From assembly GCA_964017045.1 (NCBI GenBank), contig OZ024809.1, positions 8,145,012 to 8,209,011 on the forward strand: a stretch of DNA of 64,000 bases, read 5' to 3'. Every line of letters starts with the position of its first letter. Within the stretch, counting starts at the first letter, position 1. The notes under the pieces are model-generated. The model was not told the DNA's origin, ran no database searches, and saw only the letters and a program-made list of their open reading frames with translations. Below are positions 59,501 through 64,000 of the stretch, piece by piece. A program made the position numbers and the translations under genes. The DNA is from Omphiscola glabra. Taxonomy: Eukaryota; Mollusca; Gastropoda; Lymnaeidae.

Positions 59501-61764
59501 TATGTCTACTATAAAAAAAGATTTTTTAGATATAATGTTGAAATTGATATTTAATTTTTGTGTGTCCCAGAAAAAGCCTTTGAGGAAAAAGAGAGCTGAG
59601 TCCCATTCCAGTGTCAGCTCAGTAGAGCTTGGATCAGATGAAACCTGCTCTTCTTTTCTGTCATCATCCTCTTCATCTTCCCTCTCAACATCATCCTCCT
59701 TGGAGAGTATTGGCCCGGTCAGCCATGCGGACACATTCGCTTCTCACATTCCCACTAAACGGGCGCAGCAGACTGGTCATTCTGGGCCACAGCAGCCATC
59801 AAATCCTCAGGCAAAGAGAAGTCGGGAGGAGAAGTCTGATGACCGGGCAGAGAATACGAGGGACCTAGAGCAGAGTGTTGAAAAGTTTGCAGACAATCTC
59901 TGCAGTCATGTTGTAACAGAGGCCCTGCAGCAATGCAAGAAGAACAAATGGCTTCGAGTGAGTGCTTTTTTCCTCTTCACGTTCAAACAGCTGTTGTATT
60001 ACACAAACTGTGGTGTTCCAGGATATTTGTCCTTAGCAGATATTTGATATCTTTGGGCTTTTTGGACACTATGGTACCTCTACTTATAGTGACACAATTT
60101 ATGTCATCGCATGGTACCATAAAGTACATCATACTGTTTTTTGAACATTTTTTTCCTCCCTTGTCACAATCTGTCACAAATTTTTGACCGCCCTCCCAGA
60201 AATAGGTCACTCTTTCAAACTAAAACTTTTAAAAAAATTTAACAACTAATTTTAGATTGATTTTTAATTAGTTGTTAAAGACACTTCACTTTTAAACTAT
60301 TTAATTTATAAAAGTGACATCTTCTGTCAGAAAACATCCATCACAACAGAAAGTTAAACATCATTGTCAATTTCAGGTTTTATAAGTATGATAAAAAATA
60401 TAATAACTGTGTGAAGTCACATATGATCTCTATCCTTTACCCACTCGAAAATTATAACACCTTCTTAGACCCCCCTCCCTACCTCCAGAATGTGACATAC
60501 TTTATGGACGGCCCCCATGACATATGAAGATGGTTAGACTGCAGCTGCAAAGCTGATTATCAGACAGTGTTTGTACATGTTTGGTTCTGATTAAACGAGA
60601 TGCCTATAACAATGTCCTTAAATGTTCCCATGCAAATCATCATGTCTCTGTATGAATGAACTGATTTAACTATGTCCTTTAATGGTCTCATGCAAATCGT
60701 TATGTCTCTGTATGACTGAACTGATTTAACTATGTCCTTTAATGACCTCATGCAAATCATTATGTCTCTGTATGACTGAACTGATTTAACTATGTCCTTT
60801 AATGGTCCCATGCAAATCATCATGTCCCTGTATGACTGAAGTAGTTTATTTGTGAAAAACTGGAGATTTTTGTGTGTCTTGTTTCAGTTTGTGTCTTACC
60901 GGCGGCCAATAGCCACAGGGAACTGGGGATGTGGTGCTTATCAGGGCAATCCTCAGCTCAAGTTTGTCATGCAGTGGATTGCTGGAAGTGTTGCTAGGAG
61001 CCCACTCTTGATTTATTACTCATTTGGTGATCCGGCATTGACACAGGTAAATTGATGTGCTGAGATATTATCAGACATTGACACAGGTAAATTGATGGAC
61101 TGATATATTATCAGACATTGACAGAGGTAAATTGATGGATTGACATATCAGACATTGACAGAGGTTAATTGATGGACTGACATATTTTCAGACATTAACA
61201 CAGGTAAACTGATGGACTGATAAATTATTAATAATTTCATGAGTGAATTCAACAGGGTTATTAATTATGACCCCCCAGCTGGGAATGACCCCAGACCAAA
61301 ATGTAACAGTTAAGTACAAGAAATGTTTCAATGACATGTTCCAATGATGCTATTGTGACGCTATTGTGGTGCCATTGTGATGCTATTGTGATGGAACACC
61401 CTAATAACGCAAAGATTTAAATTGAGGAGTTGAACTTGTTTATTAGTTATAAAATCATGTTTGCTTTTCAATCTGTTGTTCTCTTCCAACGAATCTCTAG
61501 ATTCAGGATGTGACCAATATGATGTCGGGGCTGACGGTCGGTCAGCTTGCGTCCACCCTCAGGGAGTACTGTAACTGGGTTTGTTTTCACTCAACACCAT
61601 CCTCGTTAGCATCGTCCCACCAGTCCTCATCAAAAACGCCAACGGGATCTCATTTACCATTGGGATCTCATTCACTGTGGCAAGATCAACGAAACTCGCA
61701 GCTTCCCCAGCCTCTCTTTGATTTTCTTTTGGAAAAGTTTTCACAGCGTGATGCCAAGAGATGA
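26380..61764 (+). CDS. PARG catalytic domain split by a ~2,200-residue AKAP-like scaffold (17 exons)
   Basis: Exons: 26380-26568, 27485-27851, 29254-29395, 29804-29903, 34538-34657, 34994-35050, 37527-37700, 38106-38262, 46233-48268, 50129-52829, 54083-54589, 54989-55073, 55258-55447, 55715-56446, 59571-59957, 60888-61046, 61501-61764. All are GT-AG with phases matching at all 16 junctions, for 8,367 nt in total. Residues 1-435 are the PARG helical part and macrodomain core (DFANQSIGGG, the GGG-X7-QEE catalytic signature, YTGYA, VAIDAL, LNKALIGF). Residues 2649-2788 are the PARG C-terminal part (RPIATGNWGCGAY, YYSFGD). PARG hydrolyses poly(ADP-ribose) chains. The middle (about 436-2648) has no PARG similarity. 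It is Ser/Pro-rich with repeated RII-type amphipathic helices and RRxS sites, as in A-kinase anchoring proteins. The first coding exon was not found; ATG 26458 has a good Kozak context and could be the start. Two separate overlapping genes are less likely, because the PARG half before 38262 is incomplete without the distal exons. Confidence 0.9.
26963..27143. mobile_element. hAT-like MITE, CAGGCCTG family, copy 1
   Basis: Starts CAGGCCTG and ends CGGGCCCTG; flanks CTCTAATC and CTCTGATC match 7 of 8. The internal sequence is shared with 39021-39204. Lies in the first visible intron of the PARG-AKAP gene. Confidence 0.8.
27485..27851 (+). CDS. PARG-AKAP exon 2: PARG helical region
   Basis: Residues 64-185. 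Encodes the alpha-helical accessory part of PARG: WYGMLKYLKSI and FLYFLLPSIIKMALRIEDL (family form: FxxVLPxIAxLALxLP). A Ser-rich loop (SSSTSSSS) precedes it. Exits at phase 1. Confidence 0.88.
28154..29053. mobile_element. MITE with an internal minisatellite
   Basis: Ends CAGGGTTTCCCAACCT and AGGTTGGGAAATCCTG are inverted repeats; flanks ATGTAAAG and GTGTATAG agree at 6 of 8 bases. The interior is dominated by a 30-bp tandem array (about 28335-28815, about 16 copies, CAGTTTGACTAAGTCTCACA core, with a higher-order block of variant units repeated twice). Lies in the intron between exons 2 and 3. Confidence 0.75.
29254..29395 (+). CDS. PARG-AKAP exon 3
   Basis: Encodes LSRQFVCSVVACFFLCLF (family: LSQxQxASLLAxAFFCxF) and MNIVNFTTFFKHL. 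The donor is read as TT/GTACGT at 29395, which gives phase 2 and fits the next exon. The last few residues depend on that choice. Confidence 0.9.
29804..29903 (+). CDS. PARG-AKAP exon 4
   Basis: Encodes SQVSKLRCILHYFECVIERG, matching the PARG segment xKLRCIxHYFxRV. Ends in phase 0 before GTAAGC. Confidence 0.93.
29985..30315. repeat. 39-bp minisatellite, ~8 copies
   Basis: Units with CAGTGACTGAATGTGTACAT in the intron after exon 4. The 39-bp period keeps a plus frame open; no coding evidence otherwise. Confidence 0.9.
30340..31350. repeat. 38-bp minisatellite, left part (~26 copies)
   Basis: Units with GAATTAGTCATATCACCATA and GCTGATCAGTGAACA. The array resumes at 32753-33205 after a LINE insertion. 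Confidence 0.96.
31353..32752 (-). mobile_element. 5'-truncated CR1-like LINE inserted in the 38-bp array
   Basis: Reverse-transcriptase frames on the minus strand: GVPQGSVLGPVLF and MFADDTQL (32701-32129), then RMDYCNALMVGLP (32098-31706), with frameshifts between pieces. The 3' tail is a (TTA)n run at 31353-31373. A related 3' end occurs at 46040-46098. Orientation is antisense to the host gene. Confidence 0.92.
32753..33205. repeat. 38-bp minisatellite, right part (~12 copies)
   Basis: Same unit as 30340-31350, with a local variant (TGATCATTGAACAA) spread over several neighbouring copies. Confidence 0.95.
33525..34430. repeat. ~25-bp minisatellite split by a solo LTR
   Basis: Degenerate units CTGTCCACTGGTTATGTGGG at 33525-33662 and 34281-34425, on both sides of the LTR at 33668-34275. 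Confidence 0.85.
33668..34275 (-). mobile_element. Solo LTR, 608 bp
   Basis: Begins TGTGGCG and ends CCGTGACA; ATGAG is duplicated on both sides (33663-33667 and 34276-34280). A TATA-like box on the minus strand (TATAAAAGGAGAGAC, about 34037-34050) suggests antisense orientation. No internal retroelement sequence, hence a recombination product. Confidence 0.85.
34538..34657 (+). CDS. PARG-AKAP exon 5
   Basis: 40 codons including CPVKVFSKGVIEDSGAEVIQ, the family strand of the form LPxLxVxxxGxIExxGxxxLQ that leads into the VDFAN motif. The upstream 4.6-kb intron carries a LINE, a solo LTR and several minisatellites. Confidence 0.93.
34994..35050 (+). CDS. PARG-AKAP exon 6: first half of the catalytic signature
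   Basis: 19 codons: VDFANQSIGGGVLGRARVQ. This carries the GGG and the Gln of the PARG signature GGG-X(6-8)-QEE. The two catalytic Glu residues lie in the next exon, 2.5 kb away. Confidence 0.96.
35051..37320. other. PARG-AKAP intron 6, mostly plain AT-rich DNA
   Basis: Separates GGG...Q from EE of the catalytic signature. Holds a perfect inverted repeat (36203-36224 with 36283-36304, CAAATGACATCCGAATAGCA arms, 58-bp spacer) and a small ~57-bp degenerate repeat at 37070-37290. No gene seen. Confidence 0.7.
37325..37520. repeat. 22-bp T-rich minisatellite next to a splice acceptor
   Basis: Units TATTTCTGTAATTTCATATT, about 9 copies, ending 7 bases before the acceptor of the exon with the catalytic Glu pair. 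Confidence 0.93.
37527..37700 (+). CDS. PARG-AKAP exon 7: catalytic Glu pair and YTGYA
   Basis: Begins EEIKF, completing the QEE catalytic motif, then CPELM, NEAISVSG, and FEQFSCYTGYADSL with the ADP-ribose-contacting Tyr region. A 22-bp T-rich minisatellite (about 37325-37520) runs directly into the acceptor. Confidence 0.96.
37830..38910. repeat. Small repeats around exon 8
   Basis: A degenerate 22-bp repeat (CATATCCATAGTTCC) at about 37830-37985; a 42-bp minisatellite (CCATCCCAAGTTGCCTGCTT core, about 7 copies) at 38370-38685; and three 20-bp units at 38850-38910. Confidence 0.88.
38106..38262 (+). CDS. PARG-AKAP exon 8: end of first PARG segment
   Basis: Encodes MVAIDALSYRDVP and VMRDLNKALIGFCRVPATDD, conserved in PARG just before the ATGNWGCGAF strand. 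Exits at phase 1 (GAA G/GTTTGC). In canonical PARG a short loop follows; here the next exons encode the AKAP-like insert. Confidence 0.93.
39021..39204. mobile_element. hAT-like MITE, CAGGCCTG family, copy 2
   Basis: Ends CAGGCCTGCACAACT and GTTGTGCAGGCCTG are inverted repeats; CTATAAAT is duplicated at 39013-39020 and 39205-39212. The LTR retrotransposon starts 4 bp further on. Confidence 0.92.
39730..41180. other. Interior of the LTR element without coding capacity
   Basis: AT-rich, with short repeats around 40300-40500 (CACATTACCCAGTGTAGG type). It lies where pol would sit in an autonomous element. Confidence 0.75.
41181..42020 (-). CDS. Retrotransposon zinc-knuckle (nucleocapsid-like) protein with degenerate protease-like tail
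   Basis: A 279-residue frame. Residues about 27-130 carry five CX2CX4HX4C knuckles (e.g. CYRCHRAGHMARYC, CFRCYESGHLAREC) plus one incomplete one, the nucleic-acid-binding signature of gag nucleocapsid. A Lys/Glu-rich linker follows. The tail (about 190-279, VQVFRHYLCSDIVVRK ... VYDVIVG) resembles a retroelement aspartic protease fold, but where the family has its Asp-Thr/Ser-Gly active site this copy has no such triplet, so it should be inactive. No capsid-like or polymerase region. Confidence 0.85.
   Translation of the reverse strand: MTQSWCRQTEDRRSAVYRQVRRWDASLCYRCHRAGHMARYCTNIRRCYRCYSTDHLARDCCNERQCFRCYESGHLARECNRPRVCFSCLRPGHIAVRCRFQRRCYKCHQQGHVLRNCPVVSDRRDRNCSFCEVKTAATCFRLGKEKKCEEKKGKSLVKKENNRSRVIKSGEEKISDSEDEIIIGGISIGIGVKKSVYGLVGDKRVQVFRHYLCSDIVVRKDLVDGSRLTGERCTVVLMNGARLKSEKAIVTISTPYVSGNVKVVCIPDIVYDVIVGQVV
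43040..43625. repeat. 47-bp minisatellite, ~12 copies
   Basis: Units with TTATCCTTTGTCTGAAGACA and GTGTCAGGCTGGTGCAGAAC at exact 47-bp spacing. Confidence 0.96.
43690..45514. repeat. 18/27-bp composite minisatellite, ~1.8 kb
   Basis: Units built on TTGACTCTGTACATGGGCTG with 18-, 24- and 27-bp forms arranged in higher-order blocks. All three minus-strand frames stay open for more than 600 codons, so none is evidence of a gene. Continues at 46099-46170 after a LINE insertion. Confidence 0.95.
45515..46098 (+). mobile_element. Internally deleted CR1-like LINE in the minisatellite
   Basis: Begins with endonuclease-like coding (LMCLTETWLNETLPDSAVAL at about 45716-45775), then jumps to the 3' end (GCCTTTGGGGATGAAGCGTG) and a (TTA)n tail. 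The 3' end matches the LINE at 31353-32752. The reverse-transcriptase part is missing. Confidence 0.82.
46233..48268 (+). CDS. PARG-AKAP exon 9: start of AKAP-like insert
   Basis: Residues 436-1114. Acceptor TTTTTTTTTCAG, phase 1 in and phase 0 out. An amphipathic helix at about 453-470 (VDVAAGMVTSAICDAF) fits the RII-binding spacing. The rest is Ser/Thr/Pro-rich and probably disordered. It contains two coding repeats: 11 residues x about 5 (ALSASTKLP type, 46466-46620) and 18 residues x 5 (SRGSLPSLQDTPAHQPDE type, 47405-47670). A weaker helix candidate is RLASDILGNLTKI (about 47088-47135). PKA-type RRRSSQFSD and RRSSSS lie near the end. Confidence 0.9.
48269..50128. repeat. Intron 9 with a 56-bp minisatellite, ~18 copies
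   Basis: The array at about 48870-49935 has units with TAAAAAGTCCTTAAAATCTA and CTATCATGGCCTAAGTTTCA. The remainder of the intron is AT-rich with no element recognised. Confidence 0.94.
50129..52829 (+). CDS. PARG-AKAP exon 10: central AKAP-like scaffold
   Basis: Residues 1115-2014, phase 0 in and phase 1 out. RII-type helix candidates: MLTDYASQMVTSAVRNGV (about 1137-1154), FVNTLAEISLSQAVLEGA (about 1722-1739), YNWFANKIITEVFFHVIS (about 1758-1775) and AYQAAASIVNQVFQTI (about 1969-1985). Coding repeats: a 12-residue SSQPPNEN type x about 6 (50545-50757) and PGVTASDP x 4 (50960-51050). RRRSSLDL (about 52524) and RRRSLTNA (about 52655) are PKA-consensus sites next to the last helix. A long basic, Ser-rich stretch lies between. 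Confidence 0.9.
52830..54082. other. Intron 10 of PARG-AKAP
   Basis: No repeat array or open frame of note; some TA dinucleotide runs near 53460-53495. Confidence 0.6.
54083..54589 (+). CDS. PARG-AKAP exon 11: basophilic phosphosite cluster
   Basis: Residues 2015-2183, phase 1 to 1. Contains RRARRSVSPS, RRSSEPC, RRGSLDGY and RRNSCGF, all R-R-x-S-like, and a short helix LSRFAEELMKA. No family domain was recognised. Confidence 0.88.
54625..54800. repeat. 25-bp tandem repeat, ~7 copies
   Basis: Units ACAAAGTGTCATTCATTACA in the intron between exons 11 and 12. Confidence 0.9.
54989..55073 (+). CDS. PARG-AKAP exon 12
   Basis: 85 nt, phase 1 to 2: GSRRSSVSAFRDSTLANLEN and a short tail. Like exon 11 it opens with G-S-R, hinting at an old exon duplication or just a favoured splice context. 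Confidence 0.82.
55258..55447 (+). CDS. PARG-AKAP exon 13
   Basis: 190 nt, phase 2 to 0. RS-rich start (SSRSHRRH, DRSRSRDSRQ), then a more ordered YWFPPPKFVGDEFQLEYN segment just before the next helix exon. Confidence 0.85.
55715..56446 (+). CDS. PARG-AKAP exon 14: two RII-type helices
   Basis: 244 codons, phase 0 to 0. Starts with DYASYFAGRVVQEAVCVL, followed by DVDMFAENLTDQIMRDALMA; both align with the AKAP heptad pattern x(L/F)A-xx-(I/V)(V/M)-xx-A(L/V). Then a basic Ser/Pro-rich tail with ERRSSSFS. Confidence 0.88.
56875..59075. repeat. 91-bp minisatellite, 24 copies
   Basis: Exact 91-bp period (core TATGTGTTTCTGGCTGGGTG, ACTATCCAGCTGAAGCCTTG). Copies differ at three recurring sites (ACACATTC/ACGCATTC, CCTTGG/CCGTGG, CATAGA/CACAGA). 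Every copy opens the same spurious 74-codon frame. Lies in the intron between exons 14 and 15. Confidence 0.97.
59571..59957 (+). CDS. PARG-AKAP exon 15: last RII-type helix
   Basis: 129 codons, phase 0 to 0. A Ser-rich acidic start, then SVEKFADNLCSHVVTEALQQ (about residues 2621-2640), the clearest RII-binding-like helix of the set by its fit to known AKAP helices, ending KKNKWLR just before PARG sequence resumes. Confidence 0.9.
60060..60515. mobile_element. Possible MITE in intron 15
   Basis: ACCATAAAGTACATCA near 60108-60124 and GTGACATACTTTATGGACGG near 60492-60511 are inverted and resemble MITE ends; C-rich patches lie inside. No target duplication was resolved. Confidence 0.45.
60590..60845. 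repeat. 60-bp tandem repeat, ~4 copies
   Basis: Units with AACTATGTCCTTTAATGGTC and CATGCAAATCATCATGTC, ending about 45 bp before the acceptor of exon 16. Confidence 0.9.
60888..61046 (+). CDS. PARG-AKAP exon 16: PARG sequence resumes
   Basis: 53 codons: RRPIATGNWGCGAYQGNPQL and LLIYYSFGDPALTQ. This matches the conserved PARG segment ATGNWGCGAFGGD...LVYxTFGD. The usual Phe-Gly-Gly-Asp is Tyr-Gln-Gly-Asn here. Confidence 0.95.
61047..61240. repeat. ~45-bp degenerate repeat after exon 16
   Basis: Four to five copies of CAGACATTGACACAGGTAAA-type units. The first unit overlaps the end of exon 16 and its donor, so copies of the CACAGGTAAA donor context recur downstream as decoy splice sites. Confidence 0.8.
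61501..61764 (+). CDS. PARG-AKAP exon 17: C-terminus and stop
   Basis: 87 codons plus TGA at 61762. LTVGQLASTLREYCN corresponds to the PARG LTVGxLxxLLxxY helix, and LFDFLLEKF to its last helix. A Ser-rich linker separates them. The acceptor is ATCTCTAG. Confidence 0.92.
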   Translation: MQDVTNMMSGLTVGQLASTLREYCNWVCFHSTPSSLASSHQSSSKTPTGSHLPLGSHSLWQDQRNSQLPQPLFDFLLEKFSQRDAKR

Positions 61765-61854
61765 CCGGTATTGCAGCTTCTGTAACCAAATATTGATGGA
61801 TAAACAATCATGTGACAGAGCTCGTTTAACATGGATGTCACAAAAAAAGTATTA

Positions 61855-62040
61855 ACACTGATGTGAAGGGCAAGGGTTAACATTGATGTGACGGGCAAGG
61901 GTTAACATTGATGTGATGGGCAAGGGTTAACATTGATGTGACGGGCAAGGGTTAACATTGATGTGACGGGCAAGGGTTAACATTGATGTGACGGGCAATG
62001 GTTAACATTGATGTGACGGGCAAGGGTTAACATTGATTTG
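61855..62040. repeat. 25-bp minisatellite after the stop codon, ~7 copies
   Basis: Units TGACGGGCAAGGGTTAACAT, probably in the 3' UTR or just past it. Confidence 0.9.
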
Positions 62041-62184
62041 ACATTAGATGAACTAACAACATTGTCAATACATTTTTGACATGGGAGGTAATAATAGTCA
62101 AGGTATGACTATACTGTATACATAAAATGGAGCCCCACAATGTGATAATGTTTGGCCATTCATATCTCCCAGCACCCCACTTCT

Positions 62185-62790
62185 CTCACACAGTTCAGCC
62201 TTTCACACATTTCAGCCTTTCACACATTTCAGCATTCATTCTGTCACACATTTCTTCCTGTCACCCATTTCAACAGTCAGCATGTCACACATTTCAGCAC
62301 CCCACATCTCTCACACATTTCAGCAGTCAGCCTGTCACACATTTCAGCACCCCACATCTCTCACACATTTCAGCAGTCAGCCTGTCACACATTTCAGCAC
62401 CCCACATCTCTCACACATTTCAGCAGTCAGCATGTCACACATTTCAGCACCCCACATCTCTCACACATTTCAACAGTCAGCCTGTCACACATTTTAGCAC
62501 CCCACATCTCTCACACATTTCAACAGTCAGCCTGTCACACATTTCAGCACCCCACATCTCTCACACATTTCAACAGTCAGCCTGTCACACATTTCAGCAC
62601 CCCACATCTCTCACACATTTCAGCAGTCAGCCTGTCACACATTTCAGCACCCCACATCTCTCACACATTTCAACAGTCAGCCTGTCACACATTTCAGCAC
62701 CCCACATCTCTCACACATTTCAACAGTCAGCCTGTCACACATTTCAGCACCCCACACCCGTCACACATTTCAGCTGACAACCTGTCACAC
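62185..62790. repeat. 50-bp minisatellite, ~10 copies
   Basis: Units with CAGTCAGCCTGTCACACATT and TCAGCACCCCACATCTCTCA. Several plus frames stay open; no gene evidence. Confidence 0.95.
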
Positions 62791-63184
62791 ACCAAGCCCC
62801 CAGGTGCCCTTTTTCGTTCTCCCTCTAAGTTGTGTGCATCTTACCTTCATATCACGACAACATAATTTGATTTATACCAGACAATTGGTGTAAAAATAAT
62901 TCAACATTTCATTATTTCTTAAATTAATATGTGTTTAAAAACCAGACCATGTCATGTTTTAAGCACTGGTACGAGAACACGCAATGGATGTCGTATAATT
63001 GTTAGAGTAATTGTTTATGATCATCTTTTATTAAAAATGATATTACTTCAATGGAACTTGAGCTTGTGCTAACCACATGTGGTCAACTTGGTACTTACCA
63101 TGTGTGGTCAACTTGGTACTTACCACATGTTTTATGAAATATGTTTAAGTCAAGTTATTGTTTAGTCAGTGTTTATCACAGACA

Positions 63185-63610
63185 TTGCGAATGCTGTGTA
63201 CTAGCACAGATGGTATCGATGCTGTGTACTAGAACAGATGGTATCAATGCTGTGTACTAGAACAGATGGTATCAATGCTGTGTACTAGAACAGATGGTAT
63301 CAATGCTGTGTACTAGCACAGATGGTATCAATGCTGTGTACTAGAACAGATGGTATCAATGCTGTGTACTAGCACAGATGGTATCAATGCTGTGTACTAG
63401 AACAGATGGTATCAATGCTGTGTACTAGAACAGATGGTATCAATGCTGTGTACTAGAGCAGATGGTATCGATGCTGTGTACTAGAACAGATGGTATCAAT
63501 GCTGTGTACTAGCACAGATGGTATCAATGCTGTGTACTAGAACAGTTGGTATCGATGCTGTGTACTAGAACAGATGGTATCGATGCTGTGTACTAGAGCA
63601 GATGGTATTT
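63185..63610. repeat. 28-bp minisatellite, ~15 copies
   Basis: Units ATGCTGTGTACTAGAACAGA plus TGGTATCA, with AGAACA/AGCACA/AGAGCA variants. Confidence 0.95.
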
Positions 63611-63782
63611 GAGTGTGATTGCTGCATACTAGCACCAGAAGCATTGCATAATTTTACGCATGTTATGGAATGGTAGTTATTGTCTTAATGAGAAGAGGAC
63701 ACAGATGTGCTAGTTTTTTGACAGAATAATGCAGAGATGTGCAACTTTCTTTTTGTGACACAATATTCAATCAATTGTTACC

Positions 63783-63788
63783 AATAAA
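63783..63788 (+). promoter_or_regulatory. Candidate poly(A) signal of PARG-AKAP
   Basis: AATAAA (in CCAATAAAATACATC) is the only canonical hexamer I noticed downstream of the stop. It lies 2 kb away, beyond three minisatellites, so the assignment is weak. Confidence 0.3.
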
Positions 63789-64000
63789 ATACATCATAAC
63801 GATAAGCTGTCACGTAGGGCCGAGAGCTTTTATCTGTCACTCTTGATGTCACGGTTCTCTATATCAATAATATCATTATCTCTTTCTCATGTACATTTAT
63901 GTGTAGATCGATGAAGTTGAGTTCCTTCATTTATTATATAATACCCAGTTTAAGTAAATTGAATGCAGTAGACTTGCATAGTGTTGGAATTTTTTTATGT

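Noticed and set aside
46233..59957. AKAP-like exons as a separate nested gene
   Set aside because: Exon 9 begins at phase 1 behind a strong acceptor and exon 15 ends at phase 0 on a donor, so neither end looks like a gene end; the PARG halves also need these phases.
62127..62865. Plus-strand frames of SHISAPHISHTFQQSA repeats
   Set aside because: 50-bp minisatellite in the 3' flank, open in several frames, no splice or start evidence.

Overview
The window is nuclear DNA from an invertebrate animal. It holds GT-AG introns, two spliced metazoan genes, hAT, LTR and LINE transposon copies with target-site duplications, and a very high load of minisatellites. A mollusc (probably a gastropod) is my guess from genome texture; the sequence does not prove it. 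No bacterial-style operons, rRNA or CRISPR arrays were seen.

Two genes could be assembled by hand from splice sites whose phases agree at every junction. (1) Minus strand, start codon at 19654 and running off the left edge: the N-terminal 354 residues of gamma-tubulin complex component 3 (TUBGCP3), in 11 exons (19564-19654, 12053-12098, 11408-11466, 10662-10729, 10362-10436, 8194-8423, 7510-7616, 6423-6494, 4429-4547, 3519-3644, 2205-2273). (2) Plus strand, 26380-61764: 17 exons giving an open frame of 2,788 residues. The ends of this protein are the two halves of a poly(ADP-ribose) glycohydrolase (PARG) catalytic domain. Between the halves lies about 2,200 residues of Ser-rich sequence with eight or nine amphipathic helices of the type that binds PKA regulatory subunits (an AKAP-like scaffold), plus many R-R-x-S PKA-type sites. 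This PARG-AKAP chimera is the main discovery candidate. The first coding exon of this gene was not found.

Layout. 1-2040: two minisatellites in a TUBGCP3 intron. 2205-19654: TUBGCP3 exons, with a 1.75-kb purine/pyrimidine minisatellite at 4548-6304, a 3.4-kb decayed hAT transposon at 14170-17589 with an 8-bp target duplication, and a LINE fragment at 13178-13873. 19655-26379: region between the divergent genes, made of transposon debris with no convincing gene. 26380-38262: PARG N-terminal exons, with a MITE carrying a minisatellite, a CR1-like LINE and a solo LTR in the introns. 38263-46232: the 8-kb intron at the PARG/AKAP boundary, holding a young non-autonomous LTR retrotransposon (two 514-bp LTRs, 5-bp target duplication) and large minisatellites. 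46233-59957: AKAP-like exons. 60888-61764: PARG C-terminal exons. 61765-64000: 3' flank with more minisatellites.

Inferred biology: TUBGCP3 nucleates microtubules at centrosomes and basal bodies. The chimera would place an ADP-ribose-chain hydrolase and several PKA docking helices on one polypeptide. Any functional link between the two divergent neighbours is speculation.
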